Shown: in pieces, positions 1 to 6,820 of the stretch
Position numbering within the stretch: the stretch's first letter is position 1
Layout: every line of letters begins with the position of its first letter
Source of the DNA: CAYNFH01 sp964396385
GTDB taxonomy: Bacteria > Armatimonadota > Chthonomonadetes > Chthonomonadales > CAJBBX01
Direction: 5' to 3'
DNA: 9,460 nucleotides
Assembly: GCA_964396385.1 (NCBI GenBank)
Contig: CAYNFH010000237.1
Coordinates: 1 to 9,460 of the forward strand
Notes under the pieces: model-generated
What the model saw: only the letters and a program-made list of their open reading frames with translations
Database searches by the model: none
Told to the model about the DNA's origin: nothing
Position numbers and translations under genes: made by a program

Positions 1-23
1 GCCGAGCGAGCGCAGGCTCCCTT

Positions 24-40
24 GGAGGAATCTGGCCTCC
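24..40. other. Small hairpin upstream of the CPFCG protein
   Basis: A 5-bp perfect inverted repeat, GGAGG (24-28) and CCTCC (36-40) with a 7-nt loop, lies 24 bases before the start codon at 65. It could be a leader hairpin, but a stem this short is expected by chance in GC-rich DNA. No promoter can be assigned in 1-64. Confidence 0.2.
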
Positions 41-64
41 TATGTTGCAAGCAGGGGAGATACG

Positions 65-295
65 ATGTCCGAAGAGGTAGAGGTAGAGATCTGCTGCGAC
101 GTGCTCCTGGATGCCATCGAGAGCGGGGGCATCCAGGTAGTGGAGATGAAGCCCGGCGTCTATTGCGAGGTCGTGCCGGACCAGGAGGGGCAGACGGGCA
201 TTGCCATCAACTTTTGCCCCTTCTGCGGCGTCCCACGCCCCAACCGCGCGGACACGGAGGCAATAGTTCAGGGCCCGAACGGCCAAGGTGGATGA
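65..295 (+). CDS. Small hypothetical protein with CPFCG motif
   Basis: A 76-residue acidic protein of unknown function. The ATG is chosen because a purine-rich ribosome-binding site (AGGGGAGA, about 53-60) sits just before it. Cysteines occur at residues 10, 11, 34, 51 and 54. The last two form CPFCG (51-55), a knuckle common in small zinc-binding and phage or accessory proteins; with Cys10/11 or Cys34 it could complete a metal site, but this is inference. There is no signal peptide or membrane segment, so it should be cytoplasmic. The stop codon TGA (293-295) lies inside the first unit of the tandem repeat element at 290-359. The gene stands alone and converges on the dehydrogenase gene. The ribosome-binding site and cysteine pattern support a real gene, but no family is recognised. 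Confidence 0.7.
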   Translation: MSEEVEVEICCDVLLDAIESGGIQVVEMKPGVYCEVVPDQEGQTGIAINFCPFCGVPRPNRADTEAIVQGPNGQGG

Positions 296-359
296 CCTGG
301 TGACATGGTGACCTGGTGACCTGGTGACAAGGGCCGGAATCCGCTCCACCAGGTCATCC
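290..359. repeat. Fold-back tandem repeat element A (GGTGACCT octamer)
   Basis: Five units follow one another: GGATGACCT (290-298), GGTGACAT (299-306), GGTGACCT (307-314), GGTGACCT (315-322) and GGTGACAA (323-330). A 13-bp perfect inverted copy of the first arm follows: 290-302 pairs with 347-359 across 44 bases. The loop contains further GGTGACCT units that could pair alternatively with the right arm. The element separates two convergent genes, and the TGA stop of each lies inside an arm (293-295 on plus, 354-356 on minus). Position suggests a bidirectional terminator or 3'-end hairpin, though no T-tract follows. It resembles short tandemly repeated repetitive sequences. Confidence 0.85.
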
Positions 360-1214
360 GTTTACGATCTCTCCTCCATTCGGGTGGACCGTCTGGCCGG
401 TGATGTACGAGGCGTCGTCGGACGCCAGGAACACGTAGCAGGACGCCACCTCCTCCGGCTGCCCCGGCCGCTTCATCGGCGTATCCTGGCCGAACTTGGC
501 AACCTTGTCCGGCGGGAACGTGGACGGGATCAAGGGCGTCCAGATGGGGCCGGGCGCGACCGCGTTGACCCGGATCTTCTTCTCCGCCAATCCCTGGGAA
601 AGTGACCGAGTAAATGCGACGATAGCCCCCTTCGTGGCAGAGTAGTCGAGCAGTTGGGGGCTGCCTGCGTAAGCCGTGACGGAGGTCGTATTCACGATGG
701 CGCTTCCTGCCTTGAGGTGGCCCATCGCCGCCTTCGTCATGTAGAACATGGCGAAGATATTGGTGCGGAACGTGCGCTCAAGCTGCTCCGCCGTGACCCG
801 CTCTATGCTGGGCTGGGGGTGCTGCTCCGCCGCGTTGTTGACCAATACATCCAGCCTTCCGAGCTCTCTCACCGTCTCCTGCACGGCGCGCCGGCAGAAC
901 GACTCGTCACCTACGTCGCCCGCGACCGCGTAACACCGCCTCCCTTGCTGCTGCACGAGCCGGCACGTCTCCTCCGCGTCTCCGTGCTCGTTGAGATAGA
1001 CGATGCTGATATCCGCGCCCTCTTTTGCGAATGCCACAGCCACCGCCCGGCCGATTCCGCTGTCCCCGCCTGTGATCAGCGCCACTTTGCCCTGGAGCTT
1101 GCCGCTGCCGCGGTGCGCGGGGTCATCTGAGTGCGGCCTGGGCGTCATCTCAGACTCGAGGCCGGGTCGCCGGTCCTGGTGCTGTGGGGGCTGGGACTGC
1201 TGCTGCTGAGTCAT
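354..1214 (-). CDS. SDR-family oxidoreductase, general stress protein 39/YghA type
   Basis: A 286-residue NAD(P)-dependent short-chain dehydrogenase/reductase, probably cytoplasmic. Visible motifs are the Rossmann nucleotide loop TGGDSGIG (48-55), the NNAA motif (116-119), the active-site residues Asn142, Ser168, Tyr181 and Lys185 (YSATK), and the PG motif (212-213) followed by IWTPL. The Gln-rich N-terminus ending in GLESEMTPRP is typical of the Bacillus YhdF/GSP39 and E. coli YghA branch, which is linked to stress and detoxification; the actual substrate is unknown. The length fits that branch. The ATG at 1214 is preceded by GGAGGT with 6-nt spacing. A 7-bp hairpin lies just upstream in the leader (1237-1255). 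The last codons and the stop lie in repeat element A. Family assignment is firm; the exact role is inferred. Confidence 0.93.
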   Translation of the reverse strand: MTQQQQSQPPQHQDRRPGLESEMTPRPHSDDPAHRGSGKLQGKVALITGGDSGIGRAVAVAFAKEGADISIVYLNEHGDAEETCRLVQQQGRRCYAVAGDVGDESFCRRAVQETVRELGRLDVLVNNAAEQHPQPSIERVTAEQLERTFRTNIFAMFYMTKAAMGHLKAGSAIVNTTSVTAYAGSPQLLDYSATKGAIVAFTRSLSQGLAEKKIRVNAVAPGPIWTPLIPSTFPPDKVAKFGQDTPMKRPGQPEEVASCYVFLASDDASYITGQTVHPNGGEIVNG

Positions 1215-1236
1215 CTCTGCACCTCCGTGCTTGTTC

Positions 1237-1255
1237 GGGCGCTCTGGCAGCGCCC
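1237..1255. promoter_or_regulatory. GC-rich hairpin in the SDR gene leader
   Basis: A perfect 7-bp inverted repeat, GGGCGCT (1237-1243) and AGCGCCC (1249-1255), encloses a 5-nt loop. It lies about 12 bases upstream of the GGAGGT ribosome-binding site of the minus-strand dehydrogenase, so it would fold in that mRNA leader if transcription starts further upstream. It could be an operator, an mRNA-stabilising hairpin or an attenuator. No T-tract follows it, so it is not a standard terminator. Confidence 0.45.
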
Positions 1256-1280
1256 TGTGGATGACGGTTCCGCTCCGGCC

Positions 1281-1295
1281 GGGTTCCCGGAACCC
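1281..1295. other. Short palindrome in the divergent intergenic region
   Basis: A perfect 6-bp inverted repeat GGGTTC (1281-1286) and GAACCC (1290-1295) with a 3-nt centre. It lies between the dehydrogenase leader hairpin and repeat element B. It could be an operator half-site pair or part of the repeat element; nothing decides between these. Confidence 0.3.
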
Positions 1296-1299
1296 TGCT

Positions 1300-1369
1300 G
1301 ACGGAAGACGGGAGACGGAGGACAGGCAGAGTCTGAATTCTGTCCGTCATCCGTCATCCGTCCGCCGTC
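1300..1369. repeat. Fold-back tandem repeat element B (GACGGAN heptamer)
   Basis: The left arm (1300-1326) reads GACGGAA, GACGGGA, GACGGAG, GACAGGC. The right arm (1340-1369) read on the minus strand gives GACGGCG, GACGGAT, GACGGAT, GACGGAC and a trailing AG. The arms are imperfect inverted copies around a short centre with GAATTC (1335-1340). The same heptamer and layout recur in element E at 9050-9113. Unlike the others, this copy lies between two divergent genes, 85 bases from the dehydrogenase start and 71 from the oxidoreductase start, so it may overlap promoters. No promoter for either gene is evident in 1215-1440. Confidence 0.8.
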
Positions 1370-1440
1370 CACCTGTGCGCAGAGGACATCCGGCCCGCTT
1401 CGTGGAACAGGCCAGCAGCTAATCATTGGGAGGAACAGTA

Positions 1441-2901
1441 ATGAACAAGCTCTCGCGCCGGCGGTTCCTGGAGGACTCCCTGGCCGCCCTCGGGGCGGCG
1501 GCCGTTCCCGCGTCCGCCTGGTCGTCTGAGCCGCCGCCGCGGCCTCGCACGGGGCGGCGCGTGGGGCCGAACGAGGTGCTGCGGATCGCTGTCATCGGTG
1601 TCAACGGCCGCGGCATGAATCACGTGGAGTCGTACCTCAGGATGCCTGACGTCCAGATCGTCGCTATCTGTGACGCGGATACCGTGCCGATGGGCAGGGC
1701 GGTCCAGGCGGTGGAGAAGGCGGAGAAGCCCGCCCCGGCGGGCGTCCAGGACATCCGCCGCATCATGGACGATAAGAGNNNNNNNNNNGACGCCGTCTCC
1801 ATCGCGACGCCCAACCACTGGCACGCGCTCGCCGCCATCTGGGCCCTCCAGGCCGGCAAGGACGTGTACGTCGAGAAGCCGGTCAGCCATGAGCTGAGCG
1901 AGGGCCGGCGTATCGTACAGTTCGCGCGCAAGTACAACCGGATCTGCCAGGCGGGCACCCAGAGCCGCGCCAGCTCCGGTCTGCACGAGGCGATGGACTA
2001 CCTCCATTCGGGCAAGCTCGGCCAGGTGCGGCTCGCCCGGGGGCTGTGCTACAAGCCGCGCGGCTCCATCGGCAAGGTCGCTTCCGACCAGTCGCCCCCG
2101 CCCACCGTGGACTACAACATTTGGCTGGGCCCCGCGCCCATGAAGCCGGTGCACCGCGAGCGGTTCCACTACGACTGGCACTGGTTCTGGGACTACGGCA
2201 ACGGGGACATCGGCAACCAGGGAATCCACGAGATGGACAAGGCCCGGTGGGGCCTGAAAAAGACGGGTCTGCCGACCCGCATTCTGGGACTGGGCGGCCG
2301 CTTCGGTTACGAGGACGATGGGCAGACGCCGAACACTGAGCTGGGATTCTACGACTACGGCGACTCCCAGATTATCTTTGAAGTCCGCGGCCTGAAGACC
2401 GACGCCCTTAGCGGAGCCAAGGTAGGCAACATCTTCTACGGCACAGAGGGCATCATGGTGGTCCCCGACTACAGCCGCGCCTTGGTGTACGACAACGGCG
2501 GCAACCTGGTCAAGGAGTTCAAAGGCGGCGGAGACCACTTCCGCAACTTCGTGGACGCGGTCCGGAGCCGCCGCCGCGAGGACCTGAATGCGGACATCGA
2601 GGAAGGACACGTCTCCAGCGCCCTGTGCCACCTCGGCAACATCTCCTACCGGCTCGGTACGCTAGAGCCGTTCAATACCCGGTCCAAGGCGTTCGGCGAC
2701 AACAAAGAGGCATACGAGACGTTTGGCCGTTTTGAGGACCACCTGGCGGCCAACGGCATCGAGCTGAAGACCGCCTCGTACCGGCTGGGGCGGTCCCTGG
2801 ACTTCGATCCGCAGACGGAAACCTTCCGGCACGACCGCGAGGCGAACGCGATGCTCACGCGCCACTATCGCTCCGGTTTCGCCGTTCCTTCCAGGGCATA
2901 G
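1441..2901 (+). CDS. Tat-exported Gfo/Idh/MocA family oxidoreductase
   Basis: About 486 residues by the written sequence. The ATG at 1441 follows a GGGAGGA ribosome-binding site (1428-1434); a TTG further upstream in the same frame is not needed. The N-terminus has a twin-arginine signal (SRRRFL, residues 5-10) followed by an Ala-rich segment, so the folded enzyme is probably exported. The Rossmann domain begins about residue 47 with the loop GVNGRG (53-58); then come ATPNHWH (122-128), the catalytic-region EKP (145-147), and the C-terminal domain with NQGIHEMD (249-256). Families of this layout act on sugars or sugar derivatives with tightly held NAD(P) and are expanded in Planctomycetota, Acidobacteriota and Armatimonadota; the substrate here is unknown. 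Ten Ns at 1779-1788 interrupt the Rossmann domain, but frame continues on both sides. A strong hairpin terminator follows the stop. Confidence 0.93.
   Translation: MNKLSRRRFLEDSLAALGAAAVPASAWSSEPPPRPRTGRRVGPNEVLRIAVIGVNGRGMNHVESYLRMPDVQIVAICDADTVPMGRAVQAVEKAEKPAPAGVQDIRRIMDDKXXXXDAVSIATPNHWHALAAIWALQAGKDVYVEKPVSHELSEGRRIVQFARKYNRICQAGTQSRASSGLHEAMDYLHSGKLGQVRLARGLCYKPRGSIGKVASDQSPPPTVDYNIWLGPAPMKPVHRERFHYDWHWFWDYGNGDIGNQGIHEMDKARWGLKKTGLPTRILGLGGRFGYEDDGQTPNTELGFYDYGDSQIIFEVRGLKTDALSGAKVGNIFYGTEGIMVVPDYSRALVYDNGGNLVKEFKGGGDHFRNFVDAVRSRRREDLNADIEEGHVSSALCHLGNISYRLGTLEPFNTRSKAFGDNKEAYETFGRFEDHLAANGIELKTASYRLGRSLDFDPQTETFRHDREANAMLTRHYRSGFAVPSRA
1779..1788. other. Run of ten Ns (assembly gap) inside a gene
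   Basis: Ten consecutive unknown bases interrupt the oxidoreductase between Asp-Lys and Asp-Ala-Val-Ser. Both sides read in the same frame if the real gap is ten bases, or differs from ten by a multiple of three. Family members usually have about two residues here, so a real gap of about 4 bases is plausible and the ten Ns may be a placeholder. The gene is probably intact. Confidence 0.95.
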
Positions 2902-2914
2902 GGCAACGTAAGCA

Positions 2915-2949
2915 GAAGGGCGCGGACCACCCGCCGGTCCGCGCCCTTC
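2915..2949. terminator. Perfect 14-bp hairpin between convergent genes
   Basis: An uninterrupted 14-bp inverted repeat (2915-2928 with 2936-2949) encloses a 7-nt loop, ACCCGCC. It starts 13 bases after the oxidoreductase stop and ends 24 bases before the stop of the minus-strand TIGR03118-like gene. Stem strength and position fit a shared bidirectional terminator. No clear T-tract follows on either strand, so termination may be non-canonical. It does not contain 7- or 8-bp tandem repeats and is distinct from elements A-E. Confidence 0.7.
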
Positions 2950-2973
2950 AACTATCACCTATCCCCCATTACC

Positions 2974-4110
2974 CTAATGGTGGTGATGGCCGTCGTGGTC
3001 TCCTCCGTGATCGTTGTCCTCGTCCTCTGGCGCCGCTTCTAGACTGCCAAACAAGCCGTCCAGTTCACCGTTGATGCCGGCATTGAAGTACAGCTTATTC
3101 TTCGCGGTTCCCAGAGCGCCGTTCCCAAACTCCAGGGCCCATAGTCCCTCTATCGCCAGGACCTCACCGTTCGTGTCGCGCAGTTGCCCGTCCGGCTCGC
3201 CGTTCAGGTCAAAGGCTGTGATCCGGCCGTCGCCGAAGTTCCCGATCAATAGATGGTTGCTGAACTTGCCGAATCCAGCAGGGGCCAGAGCGATGCCCCA
3301 CGGTGAGTTCAGGTGGCCATGGCGCGCAAACCTGCTCACGAGGTTGCCCGACGTATCGAACACGTCGATGAAGCCGTGTCCTACTCCCGGATCGTCGCGG
3401 TGAGTAACCGGATTTACCTTGGCGTATGCTACGACAATGAACCCTTCCACGTTCTGGATACCGAACGGGGCATAGTCCGCAGGTATATGGGAATCCGTGA
3501 ACGCGCCGGGAGACACGATCTGGTTGAATCCCGCGTCGAACACATCCACGGTGCGGGCCCGGAAGTTTGCGGCGTATAGGAACGAATTGGAGCCTACTGT
3601 CCCGATAGCCAGTCCCGTGTAGGCTGCCTTCCCGGCGTTGTTAGCGCCGATGACGGCGTGAGTGCCGTCCACCGCCGGGTTCCACCCACTGATCGTCCCC
3701 TGCAATGTTGCGAATAGAAATCGTGCCGGGCCGCTCTTGGCGCCTTCATGGACTACGAAGCCCGTGCTACCGTTGAACACGGTACCCGTGGGATTGCCGC
3801 GCGACTGGTTCGTAGCGCCAGGAATCTGGACCACCAGCGGAACAGCCGATCCATCTCCACGATAAAGCGTGGAATTACCCGAAACGTTGTTGGCAACCCA
3901 GATCGGGCTGGTAGAGCTGAAAGACATTCCCCACGGATTCCTCAGGTTGGGATCCGTGTGCGCGGCCATGCCCGGAATGTCAGAGACCAGGTTCGTCTGC
4001 AGGTAACGGTTGTCGTCGTCCGCCGCGGCGGGCGCCGAAATCCATCCCGCGCACATTACCAGCAGTGCCGGACCAAAGAGGCCCCGGCGGAGAATTGCCA
4101 GACTACCCAT
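2974..4110 (-). CDS. Secreted TIGR03118-family propeller-like protein with His-rich tail
   Basis: A 378-residue exported protein of the TIGR03118 type (uncharacterised, beta-propeller-like). The start at 4110 is chosen because AAGGAGG (4117-4123 on minus) lies 6 bases upstream; starting there gives a typical signal peptide with basic Arg8-Arg9, a hydrophobic core and likely cleavage after APAAA (26-30). A longer reading from 4173 lacks such a site and would bury the signal. Blade-like repeats include NPWGMS (58-63), SPWGIALAP (279-287) and GLWALEFGN (333-341). Some family members carry a PEP-CTERM sorting signal; none is visible here. Instead residues 362-378 form an acidic, His-rich tail ending in four His, a possible metal-binding feature. 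Function is unknown; an extracytoplasmic binding or structural role is inferred. The gene ends beside the hairpin terminator. Confidence 0.85.
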   Translation of the reverse strand: MGSLAILRRGLFGPALLVMCAGWISAPAAADDDNRYLQTNLVSDIPGMAAHTDPNLRNPWGMSFSSTSPIWVANNVSGNSTLYRGDGSAVPLVVQIPGATNQSRGNPTGTVFNGSTGFVVHEGAKSGPARFLFATLQGTISGWNPAVDGTHAVIGANNAGKAAYTGLAIGTVGSNSFLYAANFRARTVDVFDAGFNQIVSPGAFTDSHIPADYAPFGIQNVEGFIVVAYAKVNPVTHRDDPGVGHGFIDVFDTSGNLVSRFARHGHLNSPWGIALAPAGFGKFSNHLLIGNFGDGRITAFDLNGEPDGQLRDTNGEVLAIEGLWALEFGNGALGTAKNKLYFNAGINGELDGLFGSLEAAPEDEDNDHGGDHDGHHHH

Positions 4111-4150
4111 CGCGTTCCTCCTTGAAAGCATCATGACTCTACGTGGCGGG

Positions 4151-4175
4151 GCATGCGGCCCCCGGTTCCGCATGC
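4151..4175. promoter_or_regulatory. Hairpin in leader region of TIGR03118-like gene
   Basis: A perfect 8-bp inverted repeat, GCATGCGG (4151-4158) and CCGCATGC (4168-4175), with a 9-nt loop, lies about 40 bases upstream of the minus-strand start at 4110. With the next hairpin (4182-4200) it forms a pair between two divergent genes, so a shared operator or leader structure is possible. No convincing -10/-35 pair was found in 4111-4315. Confidence 0.4.
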
Positions 4176-4181
4176 ACCGCC

Positions 4182-4200
4182 AGGAGCGTGCGAAGCTCCT
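4182..4200. promoter_or_regulatory. Second hairpin in the divergent intergenic region
   Basis: A perfect 6-bp inverted repeat, AGGAGC (4182-4187) and GCTCCT (4195-4200), with a 7-nt loop, begins 6 bases after the previous hairpin. Its GGAGC...GCTCC framing is loosely like the GGAGCGCGAGGCTCC core found twice in the dnaX linker, which may be chance. The remaining bases 4201-4315 hold only the start region of the next gene and no other visible signal. Confidence 0.35.
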
Positions 4201-4321
4201 AACGGGTTAATAGCAGACATCCCGCGCGCTGTCACGCGCTCGCCATCGGCGGCAGGGAACGTCCTGTTCGCGGCGAAACTACCCGCAATACCTCCCTCGC
4301 CCGCTCCGGAAGGACATGTCC

Positions 4322-6328
4322 ATGATGCTCGCGGCCCTGGCCGGCCTGGCACCGCTTTCGCCGACTACCTCACTTCTCGTCAAGCCGTTCCCGCAGCTCA
4401 TGGCCTCCAAATACACGGCGCGGAACGGACTGCCGGACGGGCCGCTAACGCTCTCCGCCGTGGACGGCCGCGTCATCGCGCGGGGCACGTCAGGCACCGT
4501 AGCCTTCACCAACGGGGCATGGCGGCCGTTTGCGCAGCCCCTGGCTCGCCAGCAGCCTCCCGGAGTGACCGTCGCGGTAGTGCCGCCAGGCCAGAAGATC
4601 TCGAGCTGGGCGAGAGCTCACAACGGCGACATCTGGATGGTCACCACGCACGGCGCGTGGAAGCACTCCGGCGGCCGATGGACCCCTCTTGAGCTGCCGA
4701 GCCTCTATCGCCCCAACCAGCCGGTACCGAACATCGACGCCACCATTCGCGAAGTCGTCGCTGATGGCGCCGGCACCGTCTGGATCGCGACAGACCATGG
4801 CGTTATCGCCACCGACGGGGCGAGCTGGTGGCACCCGCTTGACCACACGGACGGGATGCCGTTCGAAGACCTGCTATGTGTGACGCCCGCCCCCAACGGC
4901 GATCTCTGGGGAGGCACTACGCAGGGGGCCTGGAGGCTCCGGTCCGGCGAGTGGCGGTACTTCTACGGGCCCAGGTGGCTCCCCGGCAACCGCGTCAACA
5001 GCATCGCGGTTGATGGCGCAGGTGACGCGTGGCTCGCCACGAATGAAGGCGTCGCCCGGATCCATGAGCAGCCTTCCGCCATGTCGGAGAAGGCGGCACA
5101 CTACGAGCAGATCACAGCCGCCCGCCACAACCGGCGCGGCTACGTGACCTCGTGCGTTCTCAACACTCCCGGCGACCCGGACGGCGGCTTCACGCCGGAG
5201 GCGAGCGACAACGACGGCTTGTGGACCGCCATGTACTTAGCGGCGGAGGCTTTCCGCTATGGTGCGACCCGAGCTCCCGAGGCCCGGGATCTCGGGCGCA
5301 AGAGCATGCAGGCGCTGCTGGACCTGGTGCGGCTCAGCGGCGTAGCCGGGTTTCCCGCTCGAGCGGTGATCCGCAAGGGCGAAAAGGTGGAAGGTTACGA
5401 CCCGGACGAAACGGTGCGCATCGAGGACGAGACGGAGAAAATCTGGTACCCCTCGCCCGTAGACCCCAACGTGTTGTGCAAGGGCGACACGTCCTCCGAT
5501 GAGCTGGACGGCCACTACTTCGGCTGGTATGTCTACTACGAGCTGGCGGCGGACGAGGAGGAGAAGCGGCAGATAAGAGAGGTGACGCGAGCGGTTACCG
5601 ACAACATTCTACTGCACGGCTACACGCTGGTGGGCCACACGGGTCGCAAGACGCGCTGGGGTGTCTGGGCGCCGAAGTACTTGAATGATGACCCACGGTG
5701 GTGGGACGAACGCGGCCTTAACTCCGCGGAGCTCCTCTGCTACCTGAAGGTGGCCGCGCACGTCTGCGGCGACAAGCGCTTTGCAGACGCCTACGAGGAC
5801 CTGATCCTCAACCACCACTACCTGCTCAACACGCTCAACTACCGGCGCGGAACGCCGTGGTATGGCGTCAACCATTCGGACGACGAGCTGGCATTCCTGG
5901 TCTACTACCCCCTCCTGCTGCTGGAGCGGGACCCCCATCGCCACGCCATCCTGGCCCAGACGGTCTCCACGGCCTGGAAGGGACTGAAGGGTGAGCACGC
6001 TTCCCTCTACAACTTCATGTACGGGGCGATGACCGGAGAGCCCTGCGAAGTGGAGGCGTCGGTACAGACCCTGCGGGACTGGCCGTGGGAGCTGGTGAGC
6101 TATCCCATCAAGAACGGCCAGCGTACGGATGTGACGATCCGCCAATCCGCCGTCGGCCGGAACCGGCTGGAGATAGATCGGGTGCTTCCGGCAAGCGAGC
6201 GCGTGACCCACCGCTGGAACAGCGATCCGTACGAGCCGGACGGCGGCAACCCTCGAAGCGAAGAGGACGGGACGGCCTGGCTCCTCCCCTACTGGATGGC
6301 ACGGTATCACGGGTTCATCGCGGAGTAG
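4322..6328 (+). CDS. Propeller-repeat plus helical toroid-like domain protein
   Basis: About 668 residues. GGAAGGA (4308-4314) lies 7 bases before the ATG at 4322; an ATG at 4316 is only 1 base away, so 4322 is preferred. The N-terminus is modestly hydrophobic and may be a weak signal peptide. The first domain holds at least four blades of the two-component-regulator propeller type: GDIWMVTTHG (about 102), GTVWIATDHG (about 151), GDLWGGTTQG (about 193) and GDAWLATNEG (about 234). From about 250 the protein becomes helical and acidic-aromatic, with SDNDGLWTAMY (about 295), GDTSSDELDGHYFGWY (about 388) and NHSDDELAFLVYY (about 517). These repeated S-D-D/E-L patterns suggest an alpha/alpha toroid like those of some glycosidases or lyases; this is inference. 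No DNA-binding or kinase domain follows, unlike regulators with such propellers. The stop overlaps repeat element C. Confidence 0.75.
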   Translation: MMLAALAGLAPLSPTTSLLVKPFPQLMASKYTARNGLPDGPLTLSAVDGRVIARGTSGTVAFTNGAWRPFAQPLARQQPPGVTVAVVPPGQKISSWARAHNGDIWMVTTHGAWKHSGGRWTPLELPSLYRPNQPVPNIDATIREVVADGAGTVWIATDHGVIATDGASWWHPLDHTDGMPFEDLLCVTPAPNGDLWGGTTQGAWRLRSGEWRYFYGPRWLPGNRVNSIAVDGAGDAWLATNEGVARIHEQPSAMSEKAAHYEQITAARHNRRGYVTSCVLNTPGDPDGGFTPEASDNDGLWTAMYLAAEAFRYGATRAPEARDLGRKSMQALLDLVRLSGVAGFPARAVIRKGEKVEGYDPDETVRIEDETEKIWYPSPVDPNVLCKGDTSSDELDGHYFGWYVYYELAADEEEKRQIREVTRAVTDNILLHGYTLVGHTGRKTRWGVWAPKYLNDDPRWWDERGLNSAELLCYLKVAAHVCGDKRFADAYEDLILNHHYLLNTLNYRRGTPWYGVNHSDDELAFLVYYPLLLLERDPHRHAILAQTVSTAWKGLKGEHASLYNFMYGAMTGEPCEVEASVQTLRDWPWELVSYPIKNGQRTDVTIRQSAVGRNRLEIDRVLPASERVTHRWNSDPYEPDGGNPRSEEDGTAWLLPYWMARYHGFIAE

Positions 6329-6448
6329 GTGTTCAGGTGTTCAGGTGTTCAGGTGTTCAAGCGTAAGAACGACGGGACCACGTGCGGGCAGGAACGTCAA
6401 GAGCAGCTCGGTACCGGCGCCAATCACCTGCACGCCTGAACGCCTGAA
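6327..6448. repeat. Fold-back tandem repeat element C (AGGTGTTC octamer)
   Basis: Four perfect copies of AGGTGTTC run from 6327 to 6358, beginning inside the TAG stop of the propeller gene (6326-6328). An inverted arm at 6425-6448 read on minus gives TTCAGGCG, TTCAGGCG, TGCAGGTG, matching the left arm in its TTCAGGTG phase. The arms are 66 bases apart. The element fills most of the 130-base space between two convergent genes and ends 10 bases from the ybaB stop. The bases between the arms show no gene or other signal. Confidence 0.85.
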
Positions 6449-6458
6449 AGCGTACTTC

Positions 6459-6809
6459 CTAGAACAGCCCCGGCGGAAGCTGCAGCCCGCCCGTTACGCT
6501 CTGCAGCCGCTCCTTCTGGTAGTCATCCGCCTTCGCTTCTGCCTCCTGGATCGCCGTGACCAGCAGGTCCTGCAGCATCTCCACGTCGTCCGGATCCACG
6601 GCTTCAGGCTTGATCTCCAGTGAGACCAGCTTGCCCTTGCCGTCCACCACGGCCTTTACCACGCCGCCGCCGGAGGTCGCGTCCAGACGCGCATTGTCCA
6701 GGTCGGCCTGAGCGGCCTCCATGTTCTCCTGGACCTTCTGCATATCTTTCATGAGCTTGGCCATATCGCCGAGCCCGCCGAATCCGCCCTTTCCGCCAAA
6801 TCCCCGCAT
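6459..6809 (-). CDS. ybaB: YbaB/EbfC family nucleoid-associated protein
   Basis: A 116-residue small DNA-binding protein of the YbaB/EbfC family; dimers coat or bridge DNA and are thought to act in nucleoid organisation and possibly recombination repair. The N-terminus is Gly/Phe-rich (GFGGKGGFGG), followed by the typical helix with MAKLMKDMQKVQENM (16-30), the GGGVVKAVVDGKGKLVSLEI strand region (47-66) and a C-terminal helix. A strong AAGGAG ribosome-binding site lies 6 bases before ATG, in the 11-base gap after the dnaX stop, so it is surely cotranscribed with dnaX. In B. subtilis and E. coli recR normally follows; here the operon ends and a convergent unrelated gene is met. Confidence 0.95.
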   Translation of the reverse strand: MRGFGGKGGFGGLGDMAKLMKDMQKVQENMEAAQADLDNARLDATSGGGVVKAVVDGKGKLVSLEIKPEAVDPDDVEMLQDLLVTAIQEAEAKADDYQKERLQSVTGGLQLPPGLF

Positions 6810-6820
6810 CCTAAACTCCT

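Noticed and set aside
22..303. Alternative open frame overlapping the CPFCG gene
   Set aside because: Arg/Gly-rich translation typical of off-frame GC-rich DNA, and no ribosome-binding site.
290..330. CRISPR array
   Set aside because: Units are 8 bases and directly tandem with no spacers, and no cas genes are present.
1423..2631. Long minus-strand open frame opposite the oxidoreductase
   Set aside because: It is a shadow of the conserved Gfo/Idh/MocA gene, with no recognisable domain.
2915..2949. Counting the 14-bp hairpin as another fold-back repeat element
   Set aside because: Its arms contain no 7-8-bp tandem units; it is an ordinary strong terminator-like stem.
4111..4173. Longer N-terminus for the TIGR03118-like protein
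   Set aside because: The strong AAGGAGG and a standard signal peptide both favour the ATG at 4110.
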